A DNA stretch of 52,973 nucleotides from a bacterium (GTDB taxonomy: Bacteria; Pseudomonadota; Alphaproteobacteria; Acetobacterales; Acetobacteraceae). Shown here in pieces: positions 26,494 through 34,483 of this stretch. The stretch spans positions 1 to 52,973 of the forward strand of contig DAICZL010000161.1 in the NCBI GenBank assembly GCA_027311165.1, given 5' to 3'. The position numbers and the translations under genes were made by a program. The notes under the pieces were generated by a model that was given only the letters and a program-made list of their open reading frames with translations, was not told the DNA's origin and made no database searches. How positions within the stretch are numbered: the first letter of the stretch is position 1; each line of letters starts with the position of its first letter.

Positions 26494-26919
26494 ATGGCTG
26501 AGAAAGTTTCAATCGGGGAGGCCTCGCGCAGTTGCGGCGTGAAGGTGCCGACGATCCGCTATTACGAGCAGATTGGTTTGCTGCTGGCACCGCCTCGCAC
26601 AGAAGCCAACCGGCGAACATTCGATCCCGGCGATTTGCGACGGCTGGCGTTTATCCGCCACGCTCGCGAATTGGGGTTCGAGATCGACGCCATCCGAACG
26701 CTGTTGACGCTACAAGACGACCCTCACCAGCCTTGCAGCACAGCCGACGCCATTGCCCGTGCCCGGCTGGCGGAGGTGCAGCAGCGCATCGACAGCTTGA
26801 CCGCGTTAAAGGCCGAGCTTGGCGTGATGATCGAAAGTTGCAGTCACGGCAAGGTCGCGGACTGCCGTGTGATCGAAGTATTGGCCGACCATAACCAATG
26901 CACGCAGCCACATCATTGA
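26494..26919 (+). CDS. MerR-family Zn/Cd/Pb-responsive regulator (ZntR/CadR-like)
   Basis: 141 aa. N-terminal MerR HTH (SIGEASRSCGVKVPTIRYYE), dimerisation helix, and metal ligands Cys in HQPCSTADAI (~75) plus the loop CSHGKVADC with C-X7-C spacing, and a His-containing end. A Cys at ~75 together with the two loop Cys is the divalent-sensor pattern of ZntR/CadR/PbrR rather than CueR. It is divergent from zntA across the dyad promoter. GAGCAAGG precedes the ATG. Confidence 0.9.
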   Translation: MAEKVSIGEASRSCGVKVPTIRYYEQIGLLLAPPRTEANRRTFDPGDLRRLAFIRHARELGFEIDAIRTLLTLQDDPHQPCSTADAIARARLAEVQQRIDSLTALKAELGVMIESCSHGKVADCRVIEVLADHNQCTQPHH

Positions 26920-26921
26920 CC

Positions 26922-26940
26922 GGCGCATAAATCAAGACTT
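26922..26940. repeat. Module-boundary direct repeat, copy 2
   Basis: GGCGCATAAATCAAGACTT, two bp after the merR stop, in the same orientation as copies 1 and 3. It separates the zntA module from the dmeF module. Confidence 0.7.
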
Positions 26941-26976
26941 CGGCAGTGAATCTCAGCCGTACGAAAAGCGCATTTT

Positions 26977-27285
26977 TCAGGACTTCGCACGGCAACTGGC
27001 CTGCTTTTGCTGCATGAAAGTCTGTATCTGCTTAATTGCGGCTTGATCCGCCGGGGCGTCGCCGGTGGTGCGCCGCCCCTTCAGGAGCGTGATGATCCAG
27101 CCTGTTTCCTGCGGCGTCGGCTTTTGTTGGGCGACGGCCTTGGCGATGCAATCGCAGATGCGCGTGATCTTGCCGTCCGACAGATTGCCGTGGTCGCCAT
27201 TGGCATAACAGACCGAATGCACGTCCCCCTCGCCGCAGGCGGTCAGCAGCAGGGAGCAGAGGAGAAGGAGACGCGCTGTTTTCAT
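26977..27285 (-). CDS. Small Cys-containing lipoprotein
   Basis: 102 aa with a lipoprotein signal (LLLLCSLLLTAC, lipobox LLTAC) and a short mature part with further Cys (VCYANG, ICDCIAKAV, SCRAKS). It lies 10 nt downstream of dmeF in the same direction, so it is the last gene of the dmeR-dmeF unit. ATG 27285 is chosen because it starts the signal; the longer open frame overlaps dmeF. A metal-related periplasmic role is inferred from context only. Confidence 0.8.
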   Translation of the reverse strand: MKTARLLLLCSLLLTACGEGDVHSVCYANGDHGNLSDGKITRICDCIAKAVAQQKPTPQETGWIITLLKGRRTTGDAPADQAAIKQIQTFMQQKQASCRAKS

Positions 27286-27295
27286 TAGCCTCCGG

Positions 27296-28639
27296 TCAGT
27301 GGTGATGGCCTGCGGGTTCGGCCATGTGGAAGGCATGCGTTTCCGCGTCACCAGCAGCCGATAATTCCAGAACGGCGTCGAACTCGTGCGGCTCGGCAGG
27401 AGCCAAGGCGCTGAGATAACTGTGATGATCGTTGGCGGCTGGAAGCAGCGGCAATTTCTCCGCGACACCGCCCGGTCGTTTGATAGTGACGACGGCCCCC
27501 AACCCTTCGGCGTGGTTGGAGACAGTGAGGCGCATGCGTTCGCCTTCGGGCGTATCCACGATACGCAGCAAGCCCGCCGCCAGCCTGCCCTCGAACACGA
27601 ACGGCTCCGGCGCGTGATGATGCCCGGTCGAAGGCGCAACCAGTTCGGATGCTGCGTCACCCTGCGTGCCGAAGCGGATCATTGCGACTTTCAAGGCGGG
27701 AAGGTGCTGATGCAATTCAGCCTGTAGCTGCGCGGCGATTGCGTTCGCCTCTGCCACCGAAAGCGTCTGCTCGACGGCAATGGTCACATCGGCATGGAGT
27801 TCATGGCCGAGCCAGCGGGCTTTGGTATCGAGCACTTGCTTGATGCCGGGGACATGTTCCGCCGCATGCTGCAATTCGTCCACCACGCGCGGATCGACGC
27901 CATCAAGCATCCGCGTGACCACAGCCCGCGAGGATTGCCAGACGATGGCGAAAATTGCGGCGGTAATCAGCAGGCCGATAATCGGGTCAGCCAGCGGGAA
28001 GCCCATCCACACGCCCGCCGCACCCAGCACGACCGCAAGGCTGGTGATGCCGTCGGTGCGGGCGTGATAGCCGTCGGCGATCAGCGCCGCGCTGTTCATT
28101 TGGCGACCGACGCGGATGCGGAAGATCGCGACCGCCTCATTGCCGATGAAGCCGATCAAACCGGCAAACGCCAGCCAGCCAAGTTGCTGCACCGGCTCAG
28201 GATGCAGCAGGCGCGAAATCGCCTGATAGCCAGCCACCACGGCGCTAAACAGGATAATGAGGACAATCAGGATGCCCGCCAAATCCTCCGCGCGGCCAAG
28301 GCCGTAGGTGAAGGTTTTCGAGGGCTTGCGGCGGGCCAGCACGAAGGCGATCCACAATGGTATCGCCGTGGTTGCGTCGCCAACGTTGTGGATCATGTCG
28401 GCCAGCAGCGCCACGCTGCCGGACACCAGCACGACGGCGAACTGGATAGCCGCCGTGATGGCCAGAATGATGAACGACCATTTGATTGCCCAGACGCCGC
28501 GCTCGGTCGAAGCAATGCTCGGGTCGATCACGCCATGTGTATGCCCGTGACCGTCGCTGCCGCCGTGGTCGTGACCATGCCCGCCCGGATGTTGATCAAA
28601 ACCGCCAAACCCAAACCAATCGCGAATTTTATTGAGCAT
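27296..28639 (-). CDS. dmeF: Cation diffusion facilitator DmeF-like (Co/Ni/Zn efflux)
   Basis: 447 aa. A His-rich N-terminus (HPGGHGHDHGGSDGHGHTHG) is followed by six membrane helices with LLADMIHNVGD (~79-89) and LIADGYHARTDG (~190-201), the paired D/H metal sites of CDF transporters. A cytoplasmic domain (ARWLGHELHADVTIAVE) and a C-terminal extension rich in His (GHHH end) follow. Antiporters of this family expel Co, Ni or Zn from the cytoplasm. It lies 11 nt downstream of the CsoR/RcnR-type repressor, matching known dmeRF operons. Confidence 0.88.
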   Translation of the reverse strand: MLNKIRDWFGFGGFDQHPGGHGHDHGGSDGHGHTHGVIDPSIASTERGVWAIKWSFIILAITAAIQFAVVLVSGSVALLADMIHNVGDATTAIPLWIAFVLARRKPSKTFTYGLGRAEDLAGILIVLIILFSAVVAGYQAISRLLHPEPVQQLGWLAFAGLIGFIGNEAVAIFRIRVGRQMNSAALIADGYHARTDGITSLAVVLGAAGVWMGFPLADPIIGLLITAAIFAIVWQSSRAVVTRMLDGVDPRVVDELQHAAEHVPGIKQVLDTKARWLGHELHADVTIAVEQTLSVAEANAIAAQLQAELHQHLPALKVAMIRFGTQGDAASELVAPSTGHHHAPEPFVFEGRLAAGLLRIVDTPEGERMRLTVSNHAEGLGAVVTIKRPGGVAEKLPLLPAANDHHSYLSALAPAEPHEFDAVLELSAAGDAETHAFHMAEPAGHHH

Positions 28640-28650
28640 GTCGGCGGCCT

Positions 28651-28917
28651 CTAAAGATATTTGGCAAGGGCTTTGAATTCGGACATGGCGCTCTTCGCGT
28701 CCGCCCCGGGACGGCCCATGCCGTCGCCGATGCAATGCTCCATGTGATCCTGAACCAACTCGCGCTTGGCGTTGCTGATCGCCTTCTCGACGGCGTGGAG
28801 TTGCTGCGCCAGTTCCACACAGGAGCGGCCTGCCTCGATCATCGCAATGGTCGAGGCCAGATGGCCTTGCGCCCGCTTTAGGCGCTTGAGGATGTCGGGA
28901 TGCGAAGCATGTTCCAT
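28651..28917 (-). CDS. dmeR: DmeR, RcnR/CsoR-family metal-responsive repressor
   Basis: 88 aa all-helical. HPDILKRLKRAQGHLASTIAMI is the conserved start of the family; the ligand positions appear as the N-terminal His, Cys in RSCVELAQQLHAVEKAI (C and H), and the MEHC end of the second helix. The His/Cys/His set is the RcnR-like pattern for Co/Ni rather than the CsoR copper set. A 26-bp near-palindrome lies just before its start. It heads dmeR-dmeF-lipoprotein. Confidence 0.9.
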   Translation of the reverse strand: MEHASHPDILKRLKRAQGHLASTIAMIEAGRSCVELAQQLHAVEKAISNAKRELVQDHMEHCIGDGMGRPGADAKSAMSEFKALAKYL

Positions 28918-28920
28918 AGT

Positions 28921-28946
28921 GTATCCTACCCTAGGGGATAGGATAC
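28921..28946. promoter_or_regulatory. Candidate DmeR operator
   Basis: A 26-bp near-palindrome, GTATCCTACCC then TAGGGGATAGGATAC, begins 3 bp upstream of the dmeR start codon. The outer arms GTATCCTA and TAGGATAC are perfectly complementary and the centre is G/C-rich, as in RcnR-type operators. Autoregulation is inferred. Confidence 0.65.
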
Positions 28947-28965
28947 GGCAAGGCGTAGCCAATTT

Positions 28966-28984
28966 GGCGCATAAATCAAGACTT
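28966..28984. repeat. Module-boundary direct repeat, copy 3
   Basis: GGCGCATAAATCAAGACTT, identical over 19 bp to copy 2 and two changes from copy 1. It closes the dmeRF module on the right. Confidence 0.7.
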
Positions 28985-29027
28985 TCGGTTCGCCTACGTC
29001 ATCGAATGATACCAACGAGTTGCGGTT

Positions 29028-29151
29028 ACCGAAAGATATCACCGAAACGGCGCCGTTTGCCGCGAACATTGGCATCCAGACTTCCACTCCCCATCGACCG
29101 TTCCGGGGCTTTCGAAACCGGGGCGATTTCCGAAAGATATGTCCGAAAGTC
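29028..29151. repeat. Repeat cluster resembling recombinase subsites
   Basis: Two imperfect copies, ACCGAAAGATATCACCGAAA (29028-29047) and TCCGAAAGATATGTCCGAAA (29130-29149), each containing two direct CCGAAA units 13 bp apart. They lie beside boundary repeat copy 3, in ~300 bp without a convincing gene. Paired subsites like these are seen in resolvase target regions, but no recombinase gene is adjacent. Confidence 0.45.
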
Positions 29152-29281
29152 CAGCGCGGCTGCAGGTGCCGAACTGACGCAAGTTTGACGATCTCGCCGA
29201 ACTGCACATGCCCGCTTCGTTTAGGAGGCGCCCGACACCGGACCGTCGGCAAACCACCCATGCTGGTCCTTACGAGCGCGA

Positions 29282-29881
29282 TCATCCTGCGGTTCGAGTC
29301 TTTGGGAGGGCGAGAACCACCGGTATACCGCTAGGCTTTATCGGCGAGATAGCGTGGCGGCGACGAAAGCCGCCGAATGCCACCTCACCTTCCCGCAGCA
29401 GGGCGGGCGCAAACGATCTCGCGCAGGCGTAGGGCACGACCTGTATCTCAAAGACATCGTCCCTGGCCTGCTTGAGCGCCTCGGAAAAGGCCCAGGCGCG
29501 GGCGCCCATTTCGTGGATATAGAAGGGACCGGCCAGGCCCTCACCGGAGCACAATAAGACTTCGCCGGCCCAGAGACGGCAGCTGTCCTCACGGGTCGGC
29601 GGATCGCCCTCGTCGATCTGCCACTCGACCTCGCGACCGAGTGCCAGGGCTGGATCTCCGGGCCACTTCACATCGGGTTCGGGCGGCAAGCCGCCTGTCG
29701 TGAGAAGCTCCGTCACCTCGTCCCCGGTTGCTGCCCTCAGACGCACCTCGCGGTCCACGAGCTCGGCCGTCAGTGGAAAGGGATACGCATCCGTCAGGAA
29801 TGCTCCATTGCCCGGCACCGCGGCAGCACTGATCTGGTCCGCCGTATCCTTTGGAATCCGAAGCCCTGGATCGATCCACAT
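29282..29881 (-). CDS. Conserved-looking hypothetical soluble protein
   Basis: 199 aa without signal peptide or membrane segment: begins MWIDPGLRIPKDTADQI and contains acidic, Trp-rich stretches (EVEWQIDEGDPPTREDSCRLW) and a mixed alpha/beta pattern. ATG 29881 is chosen because GAGGGTG precedes it; the longer upstream frame overlaps the divergent lipoprotein gene. I do not recognise a family. It faces away from the lipoprotein at 29963. Confidence 0.6.
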   Translation of the reverse strand: MWIDPGLRIPKDTADQISAAAVPGNGAFLTDAYPFPLTAELVDREVRLRAATGDEVTELLTTGGLPPEPDVKWPGDPALALGREVEWQIDEGDPPTREDSCRLWAGEVLLCSGEGLAGPFYIHEMGARAWAFSEALKQARDDVFEIQVVPYACARSFAPALLREGEVAFGGFRRRHAISPIKPSGIPVVLALPKTRTAG

Positions 29882-29962
29882 CTTCACACCCTCGCGCGAA
29901 GCGCCGTTCGCACGCCTCGCGCTAATTATCCGAGCAGGCAACATAGGAAGAGGATTTTGCGA

Positions 29963-30520
29963 ATGGCTCTTACGCCTGTCATCCGCTCCATAGTCGCGGC
30001 TTTGCTGCTGGGCGGATGCACCGCGACTGGCGTTACGGTCGAAGATCCGCACCCGGATATTCAACAGGAAGTTTGGAATATCGCCAGCCGCTACGACACC
30101 TCGTTCAAGGCAGGCGGTATGGCAGGCGTCACCCAGGAAATAGAAAGTTGCTATCAGTCGGCGACCGTGCCGGTGACGAAAATATGGGCGCTTCGAGACT
30201 GCCTGATCCTCGACTACACCGGCTTCTACACAGACATGAAAGTCGGGCGACGCCTCAATCACATATCGCTGCCGTATTTCGCCCCGGAGACTTTCGCGGC
30301 GCGCACCACTCGATATGCGAAAATGGACGGCTTCACGTCACCGGCGCAGTTATCCAACTACTTCAAAGATACCGAGGATCTCGTTCAGATCGACCTCGCC
30401 CAACTCAACCAGGGTCCTATCGTGGTCAATCGCCCATTGCAGCGGCCAGCAGTGAAGCCTGATTTTCCGACCTGTTGGAACGTCGGGCTCGTCGGTTGCT
30501 ACAAAAACACGAAACCTTGA
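29963..30520 (+). CDS. Hypothetical lipoprotein
   Basis: 185 aa with signal and lipobox (IVAALLLGGC, Cys ~17). The mature protein has a paired-Cys layout (ESCYQSA, LRDCLILDY, and CWNVGLVGCY at the end) suggesting disulfides. No named family recognised. ATG 29963 starts the signal; the TTG two codons earlier is less likely. It is followed at 67 bp by another small exported protein in the same direction. Confidence 0.7.
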   Translation: MALTPVIRSIVAALLLGGCTATGVTVEDPHPDIQQEVWNIASRYDTSFKAGGMAGVTQEIESCYQSATVPVTKIWALRDCLILDYTGFYTDMKVGRRLNHISLPYFAPETFAARTTRYAKMDGFTSPAQLSNYFKDTEDLVQIDLAQLNQGPIVVNRPLQRPAVKPDFPTCWNVGLVGCYKNTKP

Positions 30521-30587
30521 TTCGCAACGCCCGCCGGCAGGGTGAGGCCGCCGCCGAACCGGCGGTACTCCCAAGAGGACCAGTCCG

Positions 30588-30875
30588 ATGCGATTTCCAG
30601 TCTTATTGATAGCCGCAGCAGCCGTGCTTGTGCCGGCACTCGCATCCGCACAAACGGTGGTGACTGACCCACAGCTGCAAGCGACGACGCAGCAAATCCT
30701 GACCGTCGAGCAGCAGCAACTCGCTGTCGCGAAACAGCAGCTCGTCGTCCTGGACACCATCGAGGCACTGCTGCAAGCACAGGCGACGCGCACGACGGCG
30801 ACGCAAGCCTTGGCGTATGGCAACAGCATTGCCCAGGCCCAGGAAGCAGAGCGCACACAACAAGCCGCGAAGTAA
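30588..30875 (+). CDS. Small secreted Gln-rich coiled-coil protein
   Basis: 95 aa: signal peptide (LLIAAAAVLVPALASAQ) and a mature helical part very rich in Gln and Ala (VEQQQLAVAKQQLVVLDTIE) consistent with a coiled coil. It could be related to small periplasmic proteins near conjugation loci, but no type IV secretion gene is present. Function unknown. Confidence 0.65.
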   Translation: MRFPVLLIAAAAVLVPALASAQTVVTDPQLQATTQQILTVEQQQLAVAKQQLVVLDTIEALLQAQATRTTATQALAYGNSIAQAQEAERTQQAAK

Positions 30876-30932
30876 GACCACTCCATCTAACCGCCGGCGA
30901 TAAGTCAATCGTTGTCTCGCCGGCGGCCTCCG

Positions 30933-31563
30933 TCATCGCGTGCGGAACGCATCCCACGCGAGCGGCGCGGTATTTTCAGACCCATCTATCGGCGAGCCGA
31001 GAACTGGATTCGATTTGGACATTAGCGAGACTGCGCTGGTCCACTCCCACGCCGCTGTGCCAGCTCCGAAGAGGCGGGCCTCGCCCTGCCAGTTCGAACC
31101 CGCCGCCATCGCAATCCGATAGAAGCCGCTCGGCAGCAGCAACCGTGGTGATCACGCCATTCGACAGATAAACGGTCGCCACCCATTTTCCGGTCGCCCA
31201 ATCACGCACGCTGACGATCCAATGGCGGTACGGTGTGTCGGAGGCTATGCGGACAGTCAGTGGGGCATTCCAGTCGGACCCAGGGCGCCGATCGACGAGG
31301 GTGAAGCCATCTTTTGGAAACGCGACGGCATCCGCCGCCGCAGCTGGTGCCGGTTGGGCTCGCGGCGGCGCAGTAGGCTTGCCGGTAGTCGGCGTTGGAG
31401 GGGTGAGCCGCCAATCCTGGTAGGTAGCGCCAGCGAGCAACACGGCGACGATCGCCACAGGCGCCGCCCAGCGCACCCAGGTAAAGCGGCGAACACGCAG
31501 CGTGATCACTGGGCGGGGATCCGCATGTTGCTCCCGATACCAATCCCGTTCAGCAAAGCCCAC
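30933..31563 (-). pseudogene. Single-span membrane protein gene broken by a frameshift
   Basis: From ATG 31563 the frame gives an N-terminal basic part, one membrane segment (WAAPVAIVAVLLAGA, ~32-46), a Pro-rich linker and a C-terminal domain (YRHWIVSVRDWATGKWVATVY, NGVITTV). Near 31142 the sequence GTTGCTGCTGCC shifts frame; the other frame continues the same domain as LLPSGFYRIAMAAGSNWQGE and then ARLFG to a stop at 30933. The joined ~208-aa protein would match a known pattern of P-x-G-x-Y and W-x-GE-x-LFG repeats in small plasmid and phage proteins. Either a mutation, an assembly error or slippage on the CTG repeat explains it. Confidence 0.65.
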
Positions 31564-31596
31564 GCTGATTCCCCATCGGTGAAGTAGGCCGAACGA

Positions 31597-32283
31597 CTAC
31601 GGATATCCGTAGTGCGCCGCGCTCCAAATCCAGGCGCCATCCTTCCAAACGTAGCGGCCTTGCAGCCACGGTCGCTCGTCGACCCGACGGAGTTCCGTAT
31701 CAGGGGGCACCCAGACATATTTAGCCCCCCGCAGCTCCCAGCGGCCCGGAAGAAGGGCCTTGGTCACGGGCGGCGGCGTAGGAGGCAGAGCAGCGACAGC
31801 CACGGGGGCAACCGGCGGGATCTGAACCGGCGCGGCGATCGGGGGTGGGAACGTGACCGCGACGGCCGGCGTGCTGAGTGCTGCGATCGCCGCATCGACG
31901 TTGCGCGCAGCGCCCGCGGGATCGCGGACGGCGAGTGCCTGCCGCGCTGCGCGCGTGTCGGCCAGGGCAGGTGGCGCGGCCGCCCCGGGCTGCGCGTTGT
32001 CGTCCATAAGCCGCGTTTCCGCCCTCTCCAACGCCTCCTGCGCCTCTCCCGTCCGCCCCCCTGCAATCGAAAACCGTGCAGCCCGGAGAAAGGTGATCGG
32101 GGGAGCGCTCGGCCCGACTGCCGGGGTCGGTAACGCAGGCGCTACAGCGTTTCGCGTATCCGACGGCGCGATATTGCTCGCGTGGATGTCGAGCGGAACC
32201 GCAAGGGCGGGGCTTGCAATCAGGGAAAGGAATAAGCCGAGGCGGAGACGTGTACGACTTGGTTGCGACAGCGCGGCGATCAT
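31597..32283 (-). CDS. Exported protein with C-terminal YXWGXW-like repeats
   Basis: 228 aa with signal peptide (LRLGLFLSLIASPALA), an Ala-rich helical region (RAARFSIAGGRTGEAQEALE, ARNVDAAIAALS) and a Pro-rich linker. The C-terminus has two tandem W/Y/G elements (GRWELRGAKYVWVPPDTELR and WLQGRYVWKDGAWIW) as in YXWGXW/WxxGxW-repeat proteins. The start MIAALS at 32283 has ACGAGGG upstream; an ATG six codons earlier is less likely. It lies just left of the Tn ends. Function unknown. Confidence 0.75.
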   Translation of the reverse strand: MIAALSQPSRTRLRLGLFLSLIASPALAVPLDIHASNIAPSDTRNAVAPALPTPAVGPSAPPITFLRAARFSIAGGRTGEAQEALERAETRLMDDNAQPGAAAPPALADTRAARQALAVRDPAGAARNVDAAIAALSTPAVAVTFPPPIAAPVQIPPVAPVAVAALPPTPPPVTKALLPGRWELRGAKYVWVPPDTELRRVDERPWLQGRYVWKDGAWIWSAAHYGYP

Positions 32284-32301
32284 GGCTGGCCCTCGTTGCA
32301 T

Positions 32302-32664
32302 TTAGGGATCGGCGGTGTGTTGACGCGGAATGTGGATGCGGCGCTGTCCGAGCTTGCGTTCATGCGCGTGCAGCCACGCAGCCGCGGTCGCACGCGTCTC
32401 GAACGCCTCGGGCGGAATGGTTAAATCGAGCGTGTGACAAACAGCGTGAATCCGCAGGATCTGATCGGCCGACGGCAGGTCGTTTTCCAGCAGCAGCTTC
32501 GCTTCACGCCGCCACTCGAGGGCGATGGCCTTGATTTCGGGAACCCGAACCGAGGGCACACGGACGGAGACCATGACGATCCCGGCCGCGGCCGCGCGTC
32601 GCTGATAGAGTTCATTGTCGACGGACCGCCGCTCCTTGGGGCGTGGCTTCCGGGAAGCCGGCAT
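32302..32664 (-). CDS. Hypothetical protein next to the transposon left end
   Basis: 120 aa, basic N-terminus (PASRKPRPKERRSVD), a beta-strand pair (GIVMVSVRVPSVRVPEIKAI) and helices. Its start lies 33 bp outside the transposon's left terminal repeat. No family is recognised; the strand-helix-helix order resembles ribbon-helix-helix regulators, but this is not secure. Confidence 0.5.
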   Translation of the reverse strand: MPASRKPRPKERRSVDNELYQRRAAAAGIVMVSVRVPSVRVPEIKAIALEWRREAKLLLENDLPSADQILRIHAVCHTLDLTIPPEAFETRATAAAWLHAHERKLGQRRIHIPRQHTADP

Positions 32665-32696
32665 CAGGCCGCCTCCTGTGTCGTCGCCGACGGCGC

Positions 32697-32804
32697 TGTC
32701 GGTTCAACGTTAATTCCCGGACTGGAAGATTGTTACGATTCCCAATGAACGTTAATTTGAGACTGGGTCGGCTCTAGTCCCAAAATAACGTTAATTCTGG
32801 GACT
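32697..32804. repeat. Transposon left end: terminal repeat and transposase-binding sites
   Basis: Terminal TGT repeat (32697-32715) then repeats of the unit CGTTAATTnGRGACT: 32708-32723, 32750-32764, an inverted copy 32776-32790, and 32789-32804. The last two share ACGTTA and form a dyad. The final copy overlaps the tniQ stop (32791). These match the layout of TnsB/TniA binding sites. Confidence 0.75.
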
Positions 32805-33606
32805 GAGATTTGCAGCTCTTCCGTCTCCTCCGTGCATCGGCCGCTCGGCCCAGTTTGCGGTTGACCTCCCAAACACGGAGGAGGTGCCGGGACCAATATG
32901 CTTCGTCGAGCGACTGGGCTCCAGTCGCGGCAAGGACGAAAATCCTACATGGAAGCCCAAGATTGGCCAACGCGGCTCTCTTCGGTCCCGACACCAACTT
33001 CGAGCCAAACATGCTGGTAACAAACCCCGGTAACACAAGAGCGCCGTTGATCACCGATGGTTCCCCCCAGGAGGAAGCCAAAGTTGCCGGAGGCCGATGT
33101 TCTCCGCGAACAACGGCTGCTACCAACTCGGAGCCTCGGTGCGCGTTTTTTACGACAGGGGCGTACCAGGACCATCTCAGTTCCGCATCGAAGTCCTCAT
33201 CGCCCTGCTGGGTGAGAACGCCGCCACAGCGGTCGCAAAGGACACGCCATGCTTCACGCCAGTGTTTCATCCGCACCGCCGCTCCGTGCCGAAGGCTGAA
33301 TTCGGCCAAGCATCGCCGGCATTCGACCTCCTGCCCGTTCCTCCGGACAAGGCCGGCGCTCAGGTGGCCGAGCCAGCGATGAGTGCTTGCGAGGACTTCG
33401 TCCGCCGAAGATCGCAGCATCGAGGCGATCAAGGGAACATCGTCATCCACGAGGGTTTCGTCGATTGCGCGAAGCGAGGCGGGGCTGCAGCCCGCCCAGG
33501 TCAGCAAATGCGGCCGCGAGACCCGGTGCAGCGCGGCGGTTCGGTCGAGCCAGGATGACAACAACTCGCCCGGCTCCTTACTTGCGGCAAGAGGCAGCGC
33601 CGTCAC
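32791..33606 (-). CDS. tniQ: TniQ-family transposition protein
   Basis: 271 aa. N-terminal TniQ domain with KEPGELLSSWLDRTAALHRV (residues ~9-28) and a zinc-binding pattern CRRCLAEF then LCDRCGGVL, with WREAWRVL between. TniQ proteins help select targets in Tn5053, Tn7 (TnsD) and CAST elements. GTG 33606 is the start, overlapping region after the tniB stop by a 2-nt gap; upstream frame lies inside tniB. It is short compared with TnsD, lacking an obvious sequence-specific C-terminal extension. Confidence 0.88.
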   Translation of the reverse strand: MTALPLAASKEPGELLSSWLDRTAALHRVSRPHLLTWAGCSPASLRAIDETLVDDDVPLIASMLRSSADEVLASTHRWLGHLSAGLVRRNGQEVECRRCLAEFSLRHGAAVRMKHWREAWRVLCDRCGGVLTQQGDEDFDAELRWSWYAPVVKNAHRGSELVAAVVRGEHRPPATLASSWGEPSVINGALVLPGFVTSMFGSKLVSGPKRAALANLGLPCRIFVLAATGAQSLDEAYWSRHLLRVWEVNRKLGRAADARRRRKSCKSQSQN

Positions 33607-33607
33607 C

Positions 33608-34483
33608 TCATGCAGCCGCCGCGCGAGGGGCCAGAGGCAAGTCGAGCACCGCGGCGCTGTTAATCCGTTCCGCTCCCGACAGGATCGCCTCTTCCGCGAG
33701 ATCCGCAAGCACCCTGAAGACCCTGGCCGTGACGCCCTGGCTGATTTCGATCAGATGGCGCACCGCCTGGAGATTGAGTTCTGATGGCTGCCGCAATGGC
33801 ATCGAGCGCAGAGCGCTTCCTACCAAACCCTGGAACTCCGTGGACGGCTGCCACGCCTGGAGCGTCAGCGGCTCATATCGGCTGGCCAGCTGTTCATCAC
33901 CAAGGATGGCGTTTTCGGCTTCGCTCGTTCCCGCGCACACCAGCGAGATCTTGAGTTCGCCGGTCAGCGTCCGCAAAAGCGCCATCATCGCATCGCGGTC
34001 CGACGATCGTGCGGCTGTGAAGACATTATGGACCTCGTCGACGATCAGCATCCTGGTGCCGAGGGCCCGAAGGAGGTGGTACACGCGATCTTCGATGACG
34101 CCGGACGCCGCCGTCGAGGCCGTAGGCGCTTTCAGCGCGGAAAGGATCTGCCCGTAAAACCGGCGGATATTGGGTTGTGGTCTGATCACGACCGATAGCA
34201 CAGGCGTGTGTTCGCGGTCATGTTCCGGCTCCCAGGCTGGACAGTTCTGCCGGCAGAACCGTTCCAGCAGCATGGTCTTTCCCATGCCCGACCGCCCAAC
34301 GATCAACAGGCACGGCATCCTGCTCCGCCGGGGAAATTCAAGGAGACGTTCGAGCTTGCGAATGATCACCACGGCCTTCGGATAACTGACCCAGCGCTCC
34401 TCTTGGATGGATCGGATCCGGCTGCTGTCGTCCGCCGAGAGCATGTCGGCGATTTCAGGGAATACGTGCTCAACGCCGGCCAT
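33608..34483 (-). CDS. tniB: TniB, AAA+ ATPase of transposition
   Basis: 291 aa: Walker A GRSGMGKTMLL (~63-73), Walker B MLIVDEVHNVF (~145-155), sensor region SLVCAGTSEAENAI, and C-terminal helical domain. TniB (TnsC-like) couples target complexes to the DDE transposase. Its start overlaps the tniA end by 14 bp, so tniA-tniB-tniQ form a coupled operon. Confidence 0.93.
   Translation of the reverse strand: MAGVEHVFPEIADMLSADDSSRIRSIQEERWVSYPKAVVIIRKLERLLEFPRRSRMPCLLIVGRSGMGKTMLLERFCRQNCPAWEPEHDREHTPVLSVVIRPQPNIRRFYGQILSALKAPTASTAASGVIEDRVYHLLRALGTRMLIVDEVHNVFTAARSSDRDAMMALLRTLTGELKISLVCAGTSEAENAILGDEQLASRYEPLTLQAWQPSTEFQGLVGSALRSMPLRQPSELNLQAVRHLIEISQGVTARVFRVLADLAEEAILSGAERINSAAVLDLPLAPRAAAA

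Noticed and set aside
23591-28984. Calling the three direct repeats canonical plasmid dif sites
   Set aside because: Only one arm (GCGCATAA) resembles a Xer half-site; the other half does not match, so they are reported only as repeats.
23591-28984. Reading the boundary repeats as 5' ends of serine-recombinase genes (VLIYA)
   Set aside because: The minus-strand peptide VLIYA is reminiscent, but the sequence diverges immediately after it in all copies and no recombinase body is present.
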